Source of the DNA: Phyto melanocephala
Lineage: Eukaryota; Arthropoda; Insecta; Diptera; Rhinophoridae
Length of the DNA: 64,000 nt
Assembly: GCA_941918925.1 (NCBI GenBank)
Contig: OW799233.1
Coordinates: 30,138,421 to 30,202,420 of the forward strand
Direction: 5' to 3'
Shown: positions 10,029 through 21,321 of the stretch, piece after piece
Numbering within the stretch: the stretch's first letter is position 1
Layout: every line of letters starts with the position of its first letter
The notes under the pieces: generated by a model
What the model was told of the DNA's origin: nothing
The model's database searches: none
Seen by the model: only the letters and a program-made list of their open reading frames with translations
Program-made: the position numbers and the translations under genes

Positions 10029-12162
10029 TCGCACATTAATATTCATACAAATGTACTTACATACATACATATTTGTATAAATTTTTGTGTATACAAAAAA
10101 ACACAGCCATGCAAAGACTGTTTCAATAGGTATACATATGGTGTCCGTTATTTCATCTATGGAAATTTTTCAAGTTTAATATAACTTTGAGGCCGGATGA
10201 TATCTGTCATAACAACATGGCTTTTTGAAATGTTAATTTATTTTGGGGAAAAAAAATCAATCATTTTAGGGGATATTTTTATTTTACAAATGGAAAAAAA
10301 AACATTGAAGCTAGTCCATTAAAATAATTTTAAATTACACTTCATTGACACAAATGTTGTCACTTTTTAATATAAGTGACGATACATAATAATAATAGTA
10401 GTAGTTTTTTGTGTTGAAATTTTTATATTTTAAGAGATTAACTGATACTTTAACTTTATATAAAAAATATATTGTTTGAAACAAATTAATAATAAAATAA
10501 TTGAATTCTTTACAAACTCGAATAAAATTTTTAATAATAATTTTCATTAAATAATCTTTTAATTCTTGTAAAGAACAGAGGATATTATGTCATTCACAAA
10601 ATTACAAATAAAAGTAAAAATATGTCAAACATTTTATGATATCCTAAAAAAAATCTTTTAGACCATAAGTCAATGTTTGAGTCTTATTGGTCTACATGGG
10701 CTAGAAATATGGTCACTCTTTGATTTTAACCTCTTACGTCAACCCGAGCTGCATACCAGAGTACTCATATATAAGAAAATTTATGACTACATGTTAATAA
10801 TGCATAAGTATTGCAACAGATTTTTATTATTTTTATAGTGATAAAATTAGAGTTCAGTTAAATAAAAATTACATAATAAAAAATACACAACATTTTCATT
10901 GCGGCATATAAACAAAATGTCAAGAAAACATGGATTCTTTGCATAATGATCAGGCTCTATTTCTTGGGCGATGGTTTGCATATCTAAGAAACTTTCCTTT
11001 AGTTTTGAGTCTACTGATGCCATCGCATTTCTAATCGTCTTCTAATACAGCATCATCAATTGTCAAATGCTTTTGTACCCATTCGCTTTTGGGTTTGATT
11101 TAACATTACGAATTACACACAGTGCTATATAATACCACTAAGTTGTGTTATTGACGTCCAATCAAACCTATAACGTGTCTTATTAACTGGACTATATAAA
11201 AAACTCTCGGTTCATACACACGCACTCAGCTCGAAAGCTAGGGCGTTCGGTCCTTTGTTATGGGACACGAAATTAGCGTCAAAATTAAATCTGGTTTTTT
11301 GAGAGATACACACATTTACCCTTATTCCTAAAGACGCAGAAACTCTGCTGAAAGGTAGCACCACTCAGAAATATGACAAGGTGACTGAGGTCTGTCCCTT
11401 CGCGCCTGTGGTGGCATTTACAGCCATGATTTGACCTTTGGAGAGACCTTTCCAAAAACCGGTGTACGACAGTTTTAGTAACTCACATGGTATTTTATGT
11501 CCCGAGAGATGATTTCTCTTAATTTTTGCCTACATGAAATCAGAAAAGAGTTATTCTTTTCTCTATATAAAAAAGTGTTGAATCACCAAGATAACATGCC
11601 CCGTGTTATCCGTGCAAAGAATATTTAGAACATACTGCTATTCTCGACTGTTACTTCTACTTCTAGATTCGAGAGTTCTCAGTTTGTATTTCAGTGACTG
11701 ATAAAACACGTGAATTAAAAGACATGCAATTTTTAATTTATTTACCTTATAAATATCTTATAAAACTTGTTACTTAAAAAACAAAGAAAACTGGCAAAGG
11801 AACTAACACTATAACAATACAGTTTTTATCGTCTCCTGAAAAGTTACAATTATTTGAGTTAGGGCCTTCTATTTGTGACCAAAAAAATGTGGTTTGCTTA
11901 TGTGTTAGTATCAATTATAAAAGCGTACAAATTCTAAAGTGCTGAAGCAATTTTAATGAGATTAAGATTTCGCACATCTACAGGAAAATTTCTTTCAAGT
12001 CGTGTGTTTTATAAAATCGGTAGTATGATTTTATAATTACCAATATAATAACAATAATAATATATAACAAACCGCCATTATTGTTAGCATGAACTATTTG
12101 ACATACGGTTTACTAAATAGTAAAAAGATTGTCAAGAATTTTTTAGAAAAATTTGACAAAAG
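10029..12162. other. no recognised gene
   Basis: AT-rich sequence. The less AT-rich patch at about 11190-11480 contains a TATA-like ACTATATAAAA at about 11192 and several short frames, but no domain I can name. The remainder is featureless. Confidence 0.4.
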
Positions 12163-13330
12163 AACAAGTACTTTATTCACTCGGCAGGGGCGAATCTGAC
12201 GATACCCTTCACCATCATTTGCCATATTGTAGCTAATCAAGATTTCAGATTTCATGTCATGTCATGCCATTTTCTAAATTACTTCGGACGCTATTTTTAA
12301 CTTTAAATTTTTACATATATAATTGTACTCTACTAGTAAATCCTTTTCATTTGGTACTCATATTGATGGAATTAAAAAAAAATATCCATCATTTTGTTTC
12401 AGGCGCCATTTTAGGTTTTTAATTTTTGAATATATTACTGTATTTTAGTGGTCAAGACCTTTCCTCTGATGATAATTTTGTGGAAGATAAAATGGAGCAA
12501 AGCCGTAGCTAATATATTTGACTCATATATCCATAATTTATTCTATAGTGCCATTTTGGATTTTTACTTTTTCATAGGTAGCTGTATTTTACTGAGTAAG
12601 ACCTTTCATTTGATACCAATATTGGGTAATCAAGAAATTACATTTAGAATTACCAGATATCACCGTTATATAAATTTATTGACCTTGTTTTGTAGTAGCG
12701 GCTATCATGGGCTTAAATTTTTTATAGCGCGTTATATATCGTTATCGTGGTAGTTCGCTGCACGCAAACAGTCAAGTAGAGTCTATATGACTCCGCATTA
12801 TATATCACTAGTCCTAGTCCCTTTATTTGGTACCCATATTATCTCTCCCAGTTGTAGAGACACTGAAAAAAACGATTTTTGTTTGCCAGTTTTAGGAAAA
12901 ACACCGCAGTTGTATTTTGGTGTTTATATTTCAGTTAGTTTCAAACTGATTTGTTATTTTTTTATATGTCACGACTTATAATTTGATACTTTCAACGTGT
13001 TCTTAGGTAATATAGGAGATTGAAAAATTTTCAATATTTAAAAAATCATACCATAACAGCAAATATTCACAAGAGTGAATGTTACTTATACTAGAAGTGA
13101 AAGATATTTATTTTAATGCTTCTTTGCTCATATCTCAAAAATTTATTGTATTTTCAATACCGATATGTTTTTGACGCTAGTCTAAATGACAACGAGGGGC
13201 TTCAAAAAACTAACTTCAACATACACTCGGACAGACGGATAGACAGACACTGCTCAATAGACTTCCCCAGATATGATGCAGCAACAGAAACACTAATTTA
13301 TATTTTGATTTCTTCTTCTTGTTAAAATAT
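12163..13330 (+). repeat. degenerate INE-1-like (Helentron-related) repeat with internal tandem units
   Basis: The left edge AACAAGTA...CTCGGCAGGGGCGAATCTGACGATACCC is a mutated form of the terminus seen intact at 17180, 32210, 45928 and 59422 (hairpin ATTCGGC-TGT-GCCGAAT then ATACCCACC). Inside are about three diverged units of roughly 150 bp with 'GCCATTTT' and 'CTGTATTTTA' words. Toward the end is the family's CGGACAGACGGATAGACAGAC tract. The right terminus is not found. It is noncoding: the short frames inside are chance. Confidence 0.5.
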
Positions 13331-15034
13331 TAATCTGCATATTTTGTTCAGATAAATTTAATAAAAATTTTCTGATTATAGTGCTACCTGTAGTTTGGGA
13401 ACTTAAATTTTATCTAATTACACCCAGAAAACAGACGCTTAAATTTATTGTCAATGAAATCGTTTAGTTCTTTTGTGGTTATAAAATTTCTATTGAAAGA
13501 ATCTAAATTCTGTAGCTACAAGAAAATATTCTACTATCACAATTAAACTATACGATTGGCAACAATACACGTACACACAACCGAAACTGTTTTCTCAAAG
13601 TTTATGTTAAATTATAAATGCTCATTGTGAAAAGGGTCGTTAGAAGCAAAACCTTTATTTGATATTGATGTTATATCATTACTAAGGTATTCAGGTTTAG
13701 TTGTTTACTATTTTTTAAATTTTATTATTGTTCTTAGCTCATATTGTAACAGCTAAATATTAGCAGGCTATAAATACATATATATTGTTGACAATTCCTT
13801 AAAGTTGTTTTTTACGTTAGCTGGTTTCTCTCCATTTTATACTTAAGAAAATAATTCTTTTTAAGGCAGACTTAAATACGGGAAATGTGTTTTAAGTTAC
13901 ACAAATATGTAAATAATTTAAAAATTGGCATTAAGAAGATTATATGTTGTACAAACATTTAATTTAAATACAATGTAAAAAAAGTATCAGACTGGGATTA
14001 TTTTAGGGACATTAAGCAATTGTTATTGCCTGTGCTTTAACATTCGCCTTGTTTATTTTGTTCCTTCATATATCTTTCGTATAGATAAAAAAGCAATCAT
14101 AGAAACAAAAATGAATTGCTTCTACAAAACCTTTTAGCAAAACAAAAAGATATTAAATTTTCTTAAATAAATCTTACAAAGTCTGTAACTTATAATCTAA
14201 TTTCTCTTCAATATAACATTTATTTATTTATTGCAAACAACACACTTAATGCCAAGGAAAGTTGCAAAGAAAATTTCTATTTACATACAAGATTGAATTT
14301 TTTGCAACTTAATCGTTTTTTTTTTGTTGTTGTCTGCCATTAACTTAAAAACTTTCTAAAGACCAAAAACTACAAACTTTTAGTGAAAAACAATCTAGTT
14401 CTTTACTCTTAAATGCATACTATACTCTTTCATATAGTACATAGACACTTACTTTAATGATTGCATTACAGCAGCCAAGTTGGAATAACAACAATTAATT
14501 CTAATTAAAGTTTATTTATCATAATTTTAGTTGAAAGTCCAGTGCAATCAATAACAATAACAGACAATTTGCTGTAATTAGTTTAACAAATGTTTAAGTA
14601 TGTTTGTGTATCTGTGTTTAAAACTAAAGGTAGTGTGGAAGAAGACTAAAAGTAGTTTACATTAATAGTTAGAACAAAAAACAACCAAAAATAATATCGT
14701 AATTAAAAGAAACAATTAACAAATTAAATGAAATCTTTAACAGAAAGGTTTAGTTATAAAATTTCTATAGATTAAAAAAAATATATACCGCAGATCCAGA
14801 AGGGGTGCGGGAAATATCCCTTCTTGTGTAGTAGTATAATAATTGTGCAATACATTGGGAGTTAAAAAGCCCATATGGTACATTTTACAGAAGTAGATCG
14901 TTGTATTGTAAATGAAAATTAATTTCAATTTAAAGGATTTTCCAACCAAAACCCATAGAATTAAGTAAATTATCTTAATATATTTTTATTAAAATGAAGG
15001 ATTTATGACTATTATGTGTACAACACAATATAAT
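13331..15034. other. AT-rich sequence without a recognised gene
   Basis: No domain or repeat boundary was recognised. The minus-strand frame 14737-14949 has no family signature. Confidence 0.45.
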
Positions 15035-15640
15035 CAATATGCTTGCCAAGGCTTCGGTGACACACTTTTATTCGAAGGTTCATATTTTCAATAACACTAA
15101 GACATAATTGAGGTTCAGTGTTGTTAATGTGCTGAATTATTTTATCATTTAGCTCTTGAAATGTTTTTTACCTTTTTGATGAATACTTTCTCTTTTAAAC
15201 ATCCCTAAAAAAATAGGTTCCACGGTGTAAAATCACATGATCGTTGCGACCAATTACCATCGCCAAGGCGTAAAATAACATGGCCATTGAATTGCTCACG
15301 CAAAAATCCATTGTTTCGTTAGGTGTTTGGCAAGTGGTAAAATCCTGTTGGAAACACATATCGTCCAGGACTATATTCCCAATTCTTAGCCACAACAAAT
15401 TTGTAATCATGGCGCGATAGCGAATACGATTCAATTTTACTGCTTAGCTGAACTCGTTTTAAAAAAGGATGGACCGATTATGGCACCAGCCCATCCACCG
15501 CAACAAACAGTCACTCTTTGTGAATGCATTTGCCTTTTAACATTCACTCGTTGATTCTCATTTGCCCAAATGCAACAATGCTGCTAGTTAACGAATCCAC
15601 TGAGTTGAAAGTGTGCCTCGTGGCTGAAGATAATTTTCTT
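15035..15640 (-). pseudogene. mariner transposase relic (catalytic core to C-terminus)
   Basis: Read on the minus strand from about 15640 downward, the relic passes in order through 'EAHFQLSGFVN' (first catalytic Asp region, followed by TAG), 'QHCCIWANENQR', 'MHSQRVTV', 'GAIIGP', 'RYRAMITN', 'MCFQQDFTTCQT' (second Asp motif, normally QQDGATCHT), 'NETMDF', and after several frame changes 'LNYVLVLLKI' and 'KVCHRSLGKH'-like C-terminal residues. Multiple stops and frameshifts make it dead. Terminal repeats are not identified. It differs in sequence from the deleted mariners elsewhere in the window, so it is a separate family or lineage. Confidence 0.8.
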
Positions 15641-16055
15641 CTGTCTGTTCAACTAACAGTTTCCTTAAAAGGCTTAAACCATATTAAGGCGTTGTTTAAT
15701 TGTGTACGTTAAGGTTTAACTCAAAAACATTTTCGTTCATTATAGTTGGACCACACTTTTTAAGAAAATGTTTGCATAATCAAAAACCTAAAATTGGTGT
15801 GGTTCAAATCATCATAAACCAAATGGGTCGAATAATGCAATTTCGCATTGCTAAGGGTTGGAATATTAGGGGGAGATTTGTGCCAAAGGTTAATAGATAA
15901 ATGTCTTTTAGTTATGTCCTTTTAAAGCAAAAGATAATAATTCTGCTTTCTCTGTAAGACCTTGGAACTGCAAAAATTTGTGTTCGTACTTTAACACAAT
16001 TAAATTAATTGTTAATAGTTTTTCAATATTTGTTCGTTAATTTTTATTATTATTT
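15641..16055. other. no recognised gene
   Basis: A short plus-strand frame (15700-15900) has no recognised domain. It lies just outside the mariner relic and could be decayed transposon sequence. Confidence 0.4.
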
Positions 16056-16760
16056 ATTATACCCTTCACCTGTACAAGGGTATATATAGCTTTGTCATTC
16101 CGTTTGTAATTTCTACAATTTTAATTTCCGACCCCATAAAGTATATATTTTCTGAAAGCTTATGAATAGAGTCAATTTAGCACCTGACCGTCTGTCTGTC
16201 TGCCCGTCTGTCCGTGTGTTGGTTGAAATCAACTTTTAGAATCAACTGTATATTCCTTAGATCTCTATATGAAATCAATCTCTTGGAAATATTCAGGAAT
16301 GAATCGCTATTGAAATTCAGCACAACCTCCCCATAACTTTCTGAGATATAAGCAAAAAACCACGGTTGTTTACAACAACAACCTGCATGCATACTGGTTA
16401 AAGTAAGCGTGGCATCGATTTCCCGCTGAGCCAAAAAAATTTATTTAATTTAATATACTATTTATATTTTATTATTTTTTTTGATATTTTTTTTAAATAT
16501 TTTTAAAAAATTTTTTAACATTTTTTCTTTCATTTTTTTTTTTAATTTTTTTTTAATATTTTTTTTTAATTTTTTTTATTATTATTTTTTTATTTTTTTA
16601 TATTTTTTTTTTTTGTAATTTTTTTTTTGGTATGTTTTTTACATGTATGTACGTATTTTATATGAGATGAATGGTAATACAAGCAATTGTTATTGCATGA
16701 CTACACGTTGTGAAGGGTATATAAGATTCGGCACGGCCGAATATAGAACTGTTACTTATT
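16056..16760 (-). repeat. INE-1-like (Helentron-related) repeat, opposite orientation
   Basis: Begins TTATACCCTTCACC, followed by TTTGTCATTCCGTTTGTAA, CCCCATAAAGTATATAT and CCGTCTGTCTGTCTGCCCGTCTGTCCG. It ends GAAGGGTATATAAGATTCGGCACGGCCGAATATAG. These are the reverse complements of the right and left ends of the INE-like copies elsewhere in this window, so this copy lies in the opposite orientation. The subfamily differs (ACCCTTCAC instead of ACCCACCACC). About 200 bp of T-rich low-complexity DNA sits in the middle. Confidence 0.75.
16440..16640. repeat. T-rich low-complexity tract
   Basis: About 200 bp composed almost only of T with scattered A on the plus strand, inside the reverse-oriented INE-like copy. 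Probably expansion of a slippage-prone T-run. Confidence 0.85.
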
Positions 16761-16794
16761 TTTTTATAACTTTCAAAATCTTGTTTGTTTCTGA

Positions 16795-17170
16795 GAACAC
16801 ATATATAAAAGTGAAACTCTGTGTGTGTGTGTGTTAGCTATAGACTGCGAAACCGTAAAGCCGATTGGACTCAAGCTTTGGCAAGTTGTTGTACACATTC
16901 CAGGGAGTGTTTATGGGAGTAAAAAGTGGGCAGTAACACGCGCATAAAAATAAGTTATAATTTTTAGCTTTTTGCACTAGATCGATTTTTCTGAATTTTT
17001 GCACACATATTAGGCTGTCATGAATAGATTTTCGTGATTATAAAAGTGGGTAGCGCCACGCCCATAAAACAAGTTATAATTTTTAATCTCTTGCACTTGA
17101 TATTCAATTAAAATTCAGAATGCATTTTTATTAATAAAAAGGCGCAACAACGCTCGCCGGGCTTGACTAG
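16795..17170 (+). mobile_element. short non-autonomous Helitron with 3' CTAG end
   Basis: The 3' end shows a canonical Helitron signature: a GGCG...CGCC hairpin (about 17143-17160), about ten bases, then CTAG (17167-17170) followed by T, as expected for insertion between A and T. The 5' part near 16797 begins ATATATAAAAGTGAAACTC and runs into a GT microsatellite. Two diverged internal units start AAAAGTGGGCAG and AAAAGTGGGTAG. It is noncoding. It ends nine bases before INE-like copy A, and a related truncated piece follows INE-like copy B (30587-30786). Confidence 0.65.
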
Positions 17171-17179
17171 TAACTAAAT

Positions 17180-19609
17180 AACAAGTAAGAGCACTATATT
17201 CGGCTGTGCCGAATCTTTTTTACCCACCACCAATTTTGTGTACATTTAAAGCATAATATTTATTATTTTGTTTATCGCTATAGAATAATCTCTTTATAAT
17301 AAAATATGTATCACTTTCTTTGTAGAGGGTGGTTAAATTTGAAGGGCCCATGTTTAAGGTGAACCACATCTAAACTTCAACTTTTTTCTTGTATTTCATT
17401 TGACATTTCTCAATCTCAGACTAACTCAATTTGAACCGTGGAAAGATACGCAATCGAGCAACGCTTTTAAATATTAAAGATTTTTATAAAAATGGGCGTT
17501 CAAATCAAAATGCATTTTGTGCACTTCGTGATTCTTTTGGTCAACATAATCGTTCGAATTCGTCCACAATTGTGAGAATTGTAAAAAATATTTAAATGTC
17601 TGCAAAGCAGGTCTGTATGAAATGTGAAAACATCTGTGAATGCCATCTTAGTTCGTTGAATGGGAAACATTGCTGTTTTTCACGATAACGTGGCAAAAGA
17701 GCAAGCAACCTCGACTCATCATCGTGCCCAACAATTGAGCATCAACAGTGTCATTGAAAATATGGACTATCGGATCGAAGTGTGCCGCCTAGGTTGGGGG
17801 GCCATTTGGCCGATATTTGGTTCAATACATAATTGAAGCATACAAATATTATCATTATAAAAATAAATGATAATAATTTCATAATAATTTTATTAAAAAT
17901 CAACATAGTCCCTTAAAATTAAACCACCCATTATAACTTCGGTATGCTAGTAAAATGTTTTCGTAAATTTAGTCTTTCAATGAAAGTGGCCGTTAAAATA
18001 CGCGTGTCAATAAAGTTTCTTGTAATAAACATAACTGAGATATTTCAATATATTCCAAAATCTTTATTCATAGAGAATTTACATGAATTTAAGAGGAAGA
18101 AAGTGAATTTAAGGTTAAATTTTAAGGGCCACAGGGTGATTTAAAATATAAATTCTCTGCATTTTTCTAAAACGGGAAATTTATTAGTAAGATTTTGTTT
18201 TTTAAACTTCTATAACATTTTGCTTTTAAAAGATTTTCAAACAAAATAGGTTTTGTATAATTTTAAAATTTGTTAGCCATTAGTACATGAAAATAAATTG
18301 TTTATAATGTTTAGAAATAATTTTTTTTACTTAGGTCAAAATTTTCCTAAATTCTCATTTTTAATAGAGCATAACTTCAGGAGAACATAAGCATAAGTTG
18401 TTAGCATGCCATCTAGTAGTTGCTAGTAGAGTCATCTATCTTATCATCTTTATCTTATATTTAGCTACAGTACAATAAATGGTGCAGTGTAAGATGAATA
18501 AATGCTAATATATATGACTAATATATTTTTATAAAAATTTAAGGAAAAAAGTGTGCGTGGCACATCTATTTTCCGTTATAACGAAGACTTTGACCAAAAA
18601 GCCATGTTTGCAAAATTTCAGAATCGTACATATAGTTTTGTCAGTTTTATTACGTTTTAAATTTGAAATATACACTGTGCGGTATAAATTTTCGTACATT
18701 TTAATCTATAACTCTTTTCCTAATTCATAGATTTAAGCGATTTTCAGGGAAAAATATTCTTTTGACTAGATAAATATATATTCGAAGTTTCATGACTACG
18801 TTTATGCGTCTGGACACAATTCAAAAGTGAAAGTGGACGTTATAGTAGGCGTGTCAAAGTTGTTTTTGCTAATGAGTACAACTTAGGTGTTTCAATATAG
18901 TCCTTTATTATTCCAAAATCTTTATTAATAGAGAAATTATATGAATTTTAAGTAAAACGTTATATGGGAGGTGGGCGTAAAAGTGGGCGTGGCACATTGA
19001 TTTGCCGTTACAAGAAAGCGTGTCACCAAAAAGCAAAGTGTGCAAAATTTCAGAGTCGTACATCCAACTTTGTTGCTTTTATGACGTTTTTTTTTTAAAT
19101 ATACCGAAAAATGCACTGTGCGGTATAAATTTTCGTACATTTTGATCGATAACTCCTCTCCTAACGCATAGATTTAGACAATTTTCGGGGAAAAATATTG
19201 TCTTTACCCAGGAAATATATATTCGAAGTTTCATGGGTCTACGTTAAGGCGTTTGGACACAATTCCATTTTATTCGATGTTCGAAGGACACGGTTTTTTC
19301 GACCTACTCTTGCTTTTCGAGCTATAACTCTCTTCCTAATATTCCGATTTAGCCCATTTTCAATACCAAGAAATATAAGAAAGATTCTTGCAAAATTTGA
19401 GCCCCTTAGCTTTTTCGGTGCGACCTCTATCGTGCTTTCAACAGACGGATAGACGGACAGACGGACTGACATAGCTAGATCGTCATAAAATCAAACCCCG
19501 ATTCAGAATATATATACTTTATGGGGTCTAAAATGGATATTTCGATGTGTTACAAACGGAATGACAAAATGAATATACCCCCACCATTTTTTTGGTGGCG
19601 GGTATAAAA
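17180..19609 (+). repeat. INE-1-like (Helentron-related) repeat, copy A
   Basis: Starts AACAAGTAAGAGCAC followed by the hairpin ATTCGGC-TGT-GCCGAAT and ATACCCACC. It ends CAGACGGACTGACATAGCTAGATCG, TACTTTATGGGGTCTAAAAT, GGTGGCGGGTATAAAA. The terminal ATACCCACC / GGTGGCGGGTAT pair is a subterminal inverted repeat. Repeated GTGGGCGT blocks resemble Drosophila INE-1/DINE-1, known non-autonomous Helentron relatives. A deleted mariner occupies 17335-17931. One internal tandem unit is present (about 18825-18960 onward). It is noncoding; the minus-strand frames at 18937 and 19239 are chance. Confidence 0.82.
17335..17931 (+). mobile_element. deleted mariner nested in INE-like copy A
   Basis: Terminal inverted repeats GAGGGTGGTTAAATT (left) and TTAAAATTAAACCACCC (right), flanked by TA. 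Remnant coding, in shifted frames, includes the mariner N-terminus ('YKNGRSNQNAFCALRDSFGQHNR'-type, here written only in part), 'NIAVFHDNVAKEQATSTHHRAQQL', and a C-terminal 'GGHLAD'-like tail. The catalytic core is deleted. The same element sits at the matching position in copies C, D and E, and its 3' end in F. Confidence 0.78.
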
Positions 19610-20016
19610 ATAGAATGCACATCTTTTCCTTCTTAAAGCGGAGTTAGAATGACTATCCGATCTTTAGAAGGGAGTTCCATAAGGCATTTAAGGGCACACA
19701 AGGTAAAATCAATTTAAAAATTCGTTTTTTTTTTTGTAAAACATATAAAACTTTAATGAAATAAGGAAAAAATATAGCAGCTGTTATTGAAAGCATCTGA
19801 GTTTACACCAATTACTAAAAACCCGCTGTCATGGTAACGTTTTCTTTAAAGTTTTACTGATTTTTAAGGACCTTATGTTATTTAATGTGAAGGCATTAAG
19901 TTTCACAAAGTACAAACAACTTCATTTGTTAATAGTTTTTAGAACTTAATTTTTTATGTTAATCAAATAACTTACCCCATTGCCAAAGCAGCGCAAACTG
20001 CTAGATATAACATTTT
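19610..20016. other. no recognised gene; target side of the BEL insertion
   Basis: AT-rich DNA between INE-like copy A and the BEL/Pao element. Nothing recognisable except the target duplication at its right edge. Confidence 0.5.
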
Positions 20017-20021
20017 ACATT
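20017..20021. repeat. 5-bp target-site duplication, left copy
   Basis: ACATT immediately precedes the 5' LTR and is repeated exactly at 28005-28009 after the 3' LTR. Five bases is the usual size for BEL/Pao integration, so the element inserted here as a unit. Confidence 0.9.
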
Positions 20022-20329
20022 TGTTTAAGTGTCGATTATAACTTTGAAATTATATATTGAAATTATTGTTATATGTAAACCGTTTATTGGAGACCCAACA
20101 GTATTGGAAAATTAACATTTTTGAACTTTATCTCTTTTTCTCTCTCTCTATAAAACATTACATGAACTTGATGCATATCATTATAAATTATCATAAGTTA
20201 GTTGTTAAGTTGAAGGTAAATAAAGAGGTCGATTGTAATCCCCACAACACAAACATATTTGTGAAATCAAAACCATTTCTTGTTTTACATTAAACCTTTT
20301 AAAGACCAGAATTTGCGCTAAAAGAGACA
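20022..20329 (+). repeat. 5' LTR of the BEL/Pao element
   Basis: Begins TGTTTAAGTG and ends AAAGAGACA (TG...CA). It contains a TATA box (TATAAAA, 20149-20155) after a CT-rich run, and AATAAA (20219-20224). Its mate is at 27697-28004. Confidence 0.95.
20149..20155 (+). promoter_or_regulatory. TATA box in the 5' LTR
   Basis: TATAAAA follows a TCTCTCTC run, about 70 bases before the AATAAA signal. This fits a U3 promoter driving the genomic RNA. The transcription start is not mapped. Confidence 0.6.
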
Positions 20330-21321
20330 TTGTTTGATCCAATCGAACCGGATCTAAAAACCACCAAAAATAAAATAAACTTCGTAAATTTTGGACTCAA
20401 GCGCCAAAAGAAAATACCTTATAGAAATTTGTAACCTTCCTGAAAGTTAAATAACAACAGAACAACTTAAAATTAAAAAAAAGAAAAGAAGTCAGTAGTC
20501 AAGAACTTTTAGATAAATATACAGAGACTAAGGTATGTAAATATTTTTCATCAATATATGTATATGTACATAGGATAAAATATGTAAGTACATACATAAG
20601 TACCTATGCACTTATATAAGAAAAAATATGTACCCATCTACTAATCCACAACAACGTATAAGAAAGACAAAAAATTCTTATTAAAACAAAAACAACGAAC
20701 CGTTATATTTTTGGTAAACTAAAATTTCCCTTCATAAGTAACAATGAAATCCACACTACACAAAAATTATTAATCTTGTGTTACATGCCACTCTCACTGT
20801 TATACACAATCTCTGAGAAAAAGTACTCTTAATTCATGCAAGAACGTTTAAATAAATACATCAAGTGTGATCTTTCTCTTATTCATCAAAGGTAACTACA
20901 AATAAATATAATTACTTACATACCTACATACGTGTAAATTGATAAACATCACATATAAAAATCTATGCATGTTAAAATAAGCAACGCATTTAAAACTGTA
21001 GAGGTACATAAAATATTCTTTAATAACTAAGCACATATGTATGTACCTGTTAATAATGTGTCATAAAGATAATTTTGAATAAGAAACAATTTTTTTGAAC
21101 GCAGCAAAATATATGATAATTTATACGTTGTTGTATTTATATATATTGAAATTTTTATAACCCAATTATCCCATTGTCAACCCATATTTGGCATTTACCC
21201 CTCATTAAAAATTAAAAACAACACTCGGCGTTTTTATTGTAAGCACGTTGGGAATCATTTGTTTTTATTCCGTTCCTGCGTAATATCAGTAATTGTACCC
21301 CTATTAATTTTATTTTCGAAA
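20330..21321 (+). other. untranslated leader of the BEL/Pao element
   Basis: About 990 bp between the 5' LTR and the gag ATG. No TGG-starting primer-binding site directly follows the LTR; the first bases are TTGTTTGATCCAATCGAACC. A strong 5' splice site lies at 20532/20533. The rest is AT-rich with TACATA-type repeats. Confidence 0.7.
20530..20538 (+). promoter_or_regulatory. candidate 5' splice donor in the leader
   Basis: AAG|GTATGT, close to the fly consensus, about 200 bases after the LTR and upstream of gag. It is the right place for the donor of a spliced subgenomic RNA and pairs with the acceptor at 26659 to remove gag-pol. Inference: no transcript is available. Confidence 0.5.

Noticed and set aside
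11180..11480. TATA-like sequence and a less AT-rich patch suggesting a promoter or LTR
   Set aside because: No second LTR, primer site or coding frame found nearby; TATA-like words are common in this DNA.
18937..19472. Small frames in the INE-like repeats, also at 34020, 46704, 46844, 47098 and 48370
   Set aside because: They recur only because the repeat recurs, differ by frameshifts between copies and match no protein family.
21259..21321. A hydrophobic, signal-peptide-like N-terminus before the BEL/Pao Gag
   Set aside because: The frame there starts with TTG, not ATG. The first ATG is 21322, which gives a normal Gag start.
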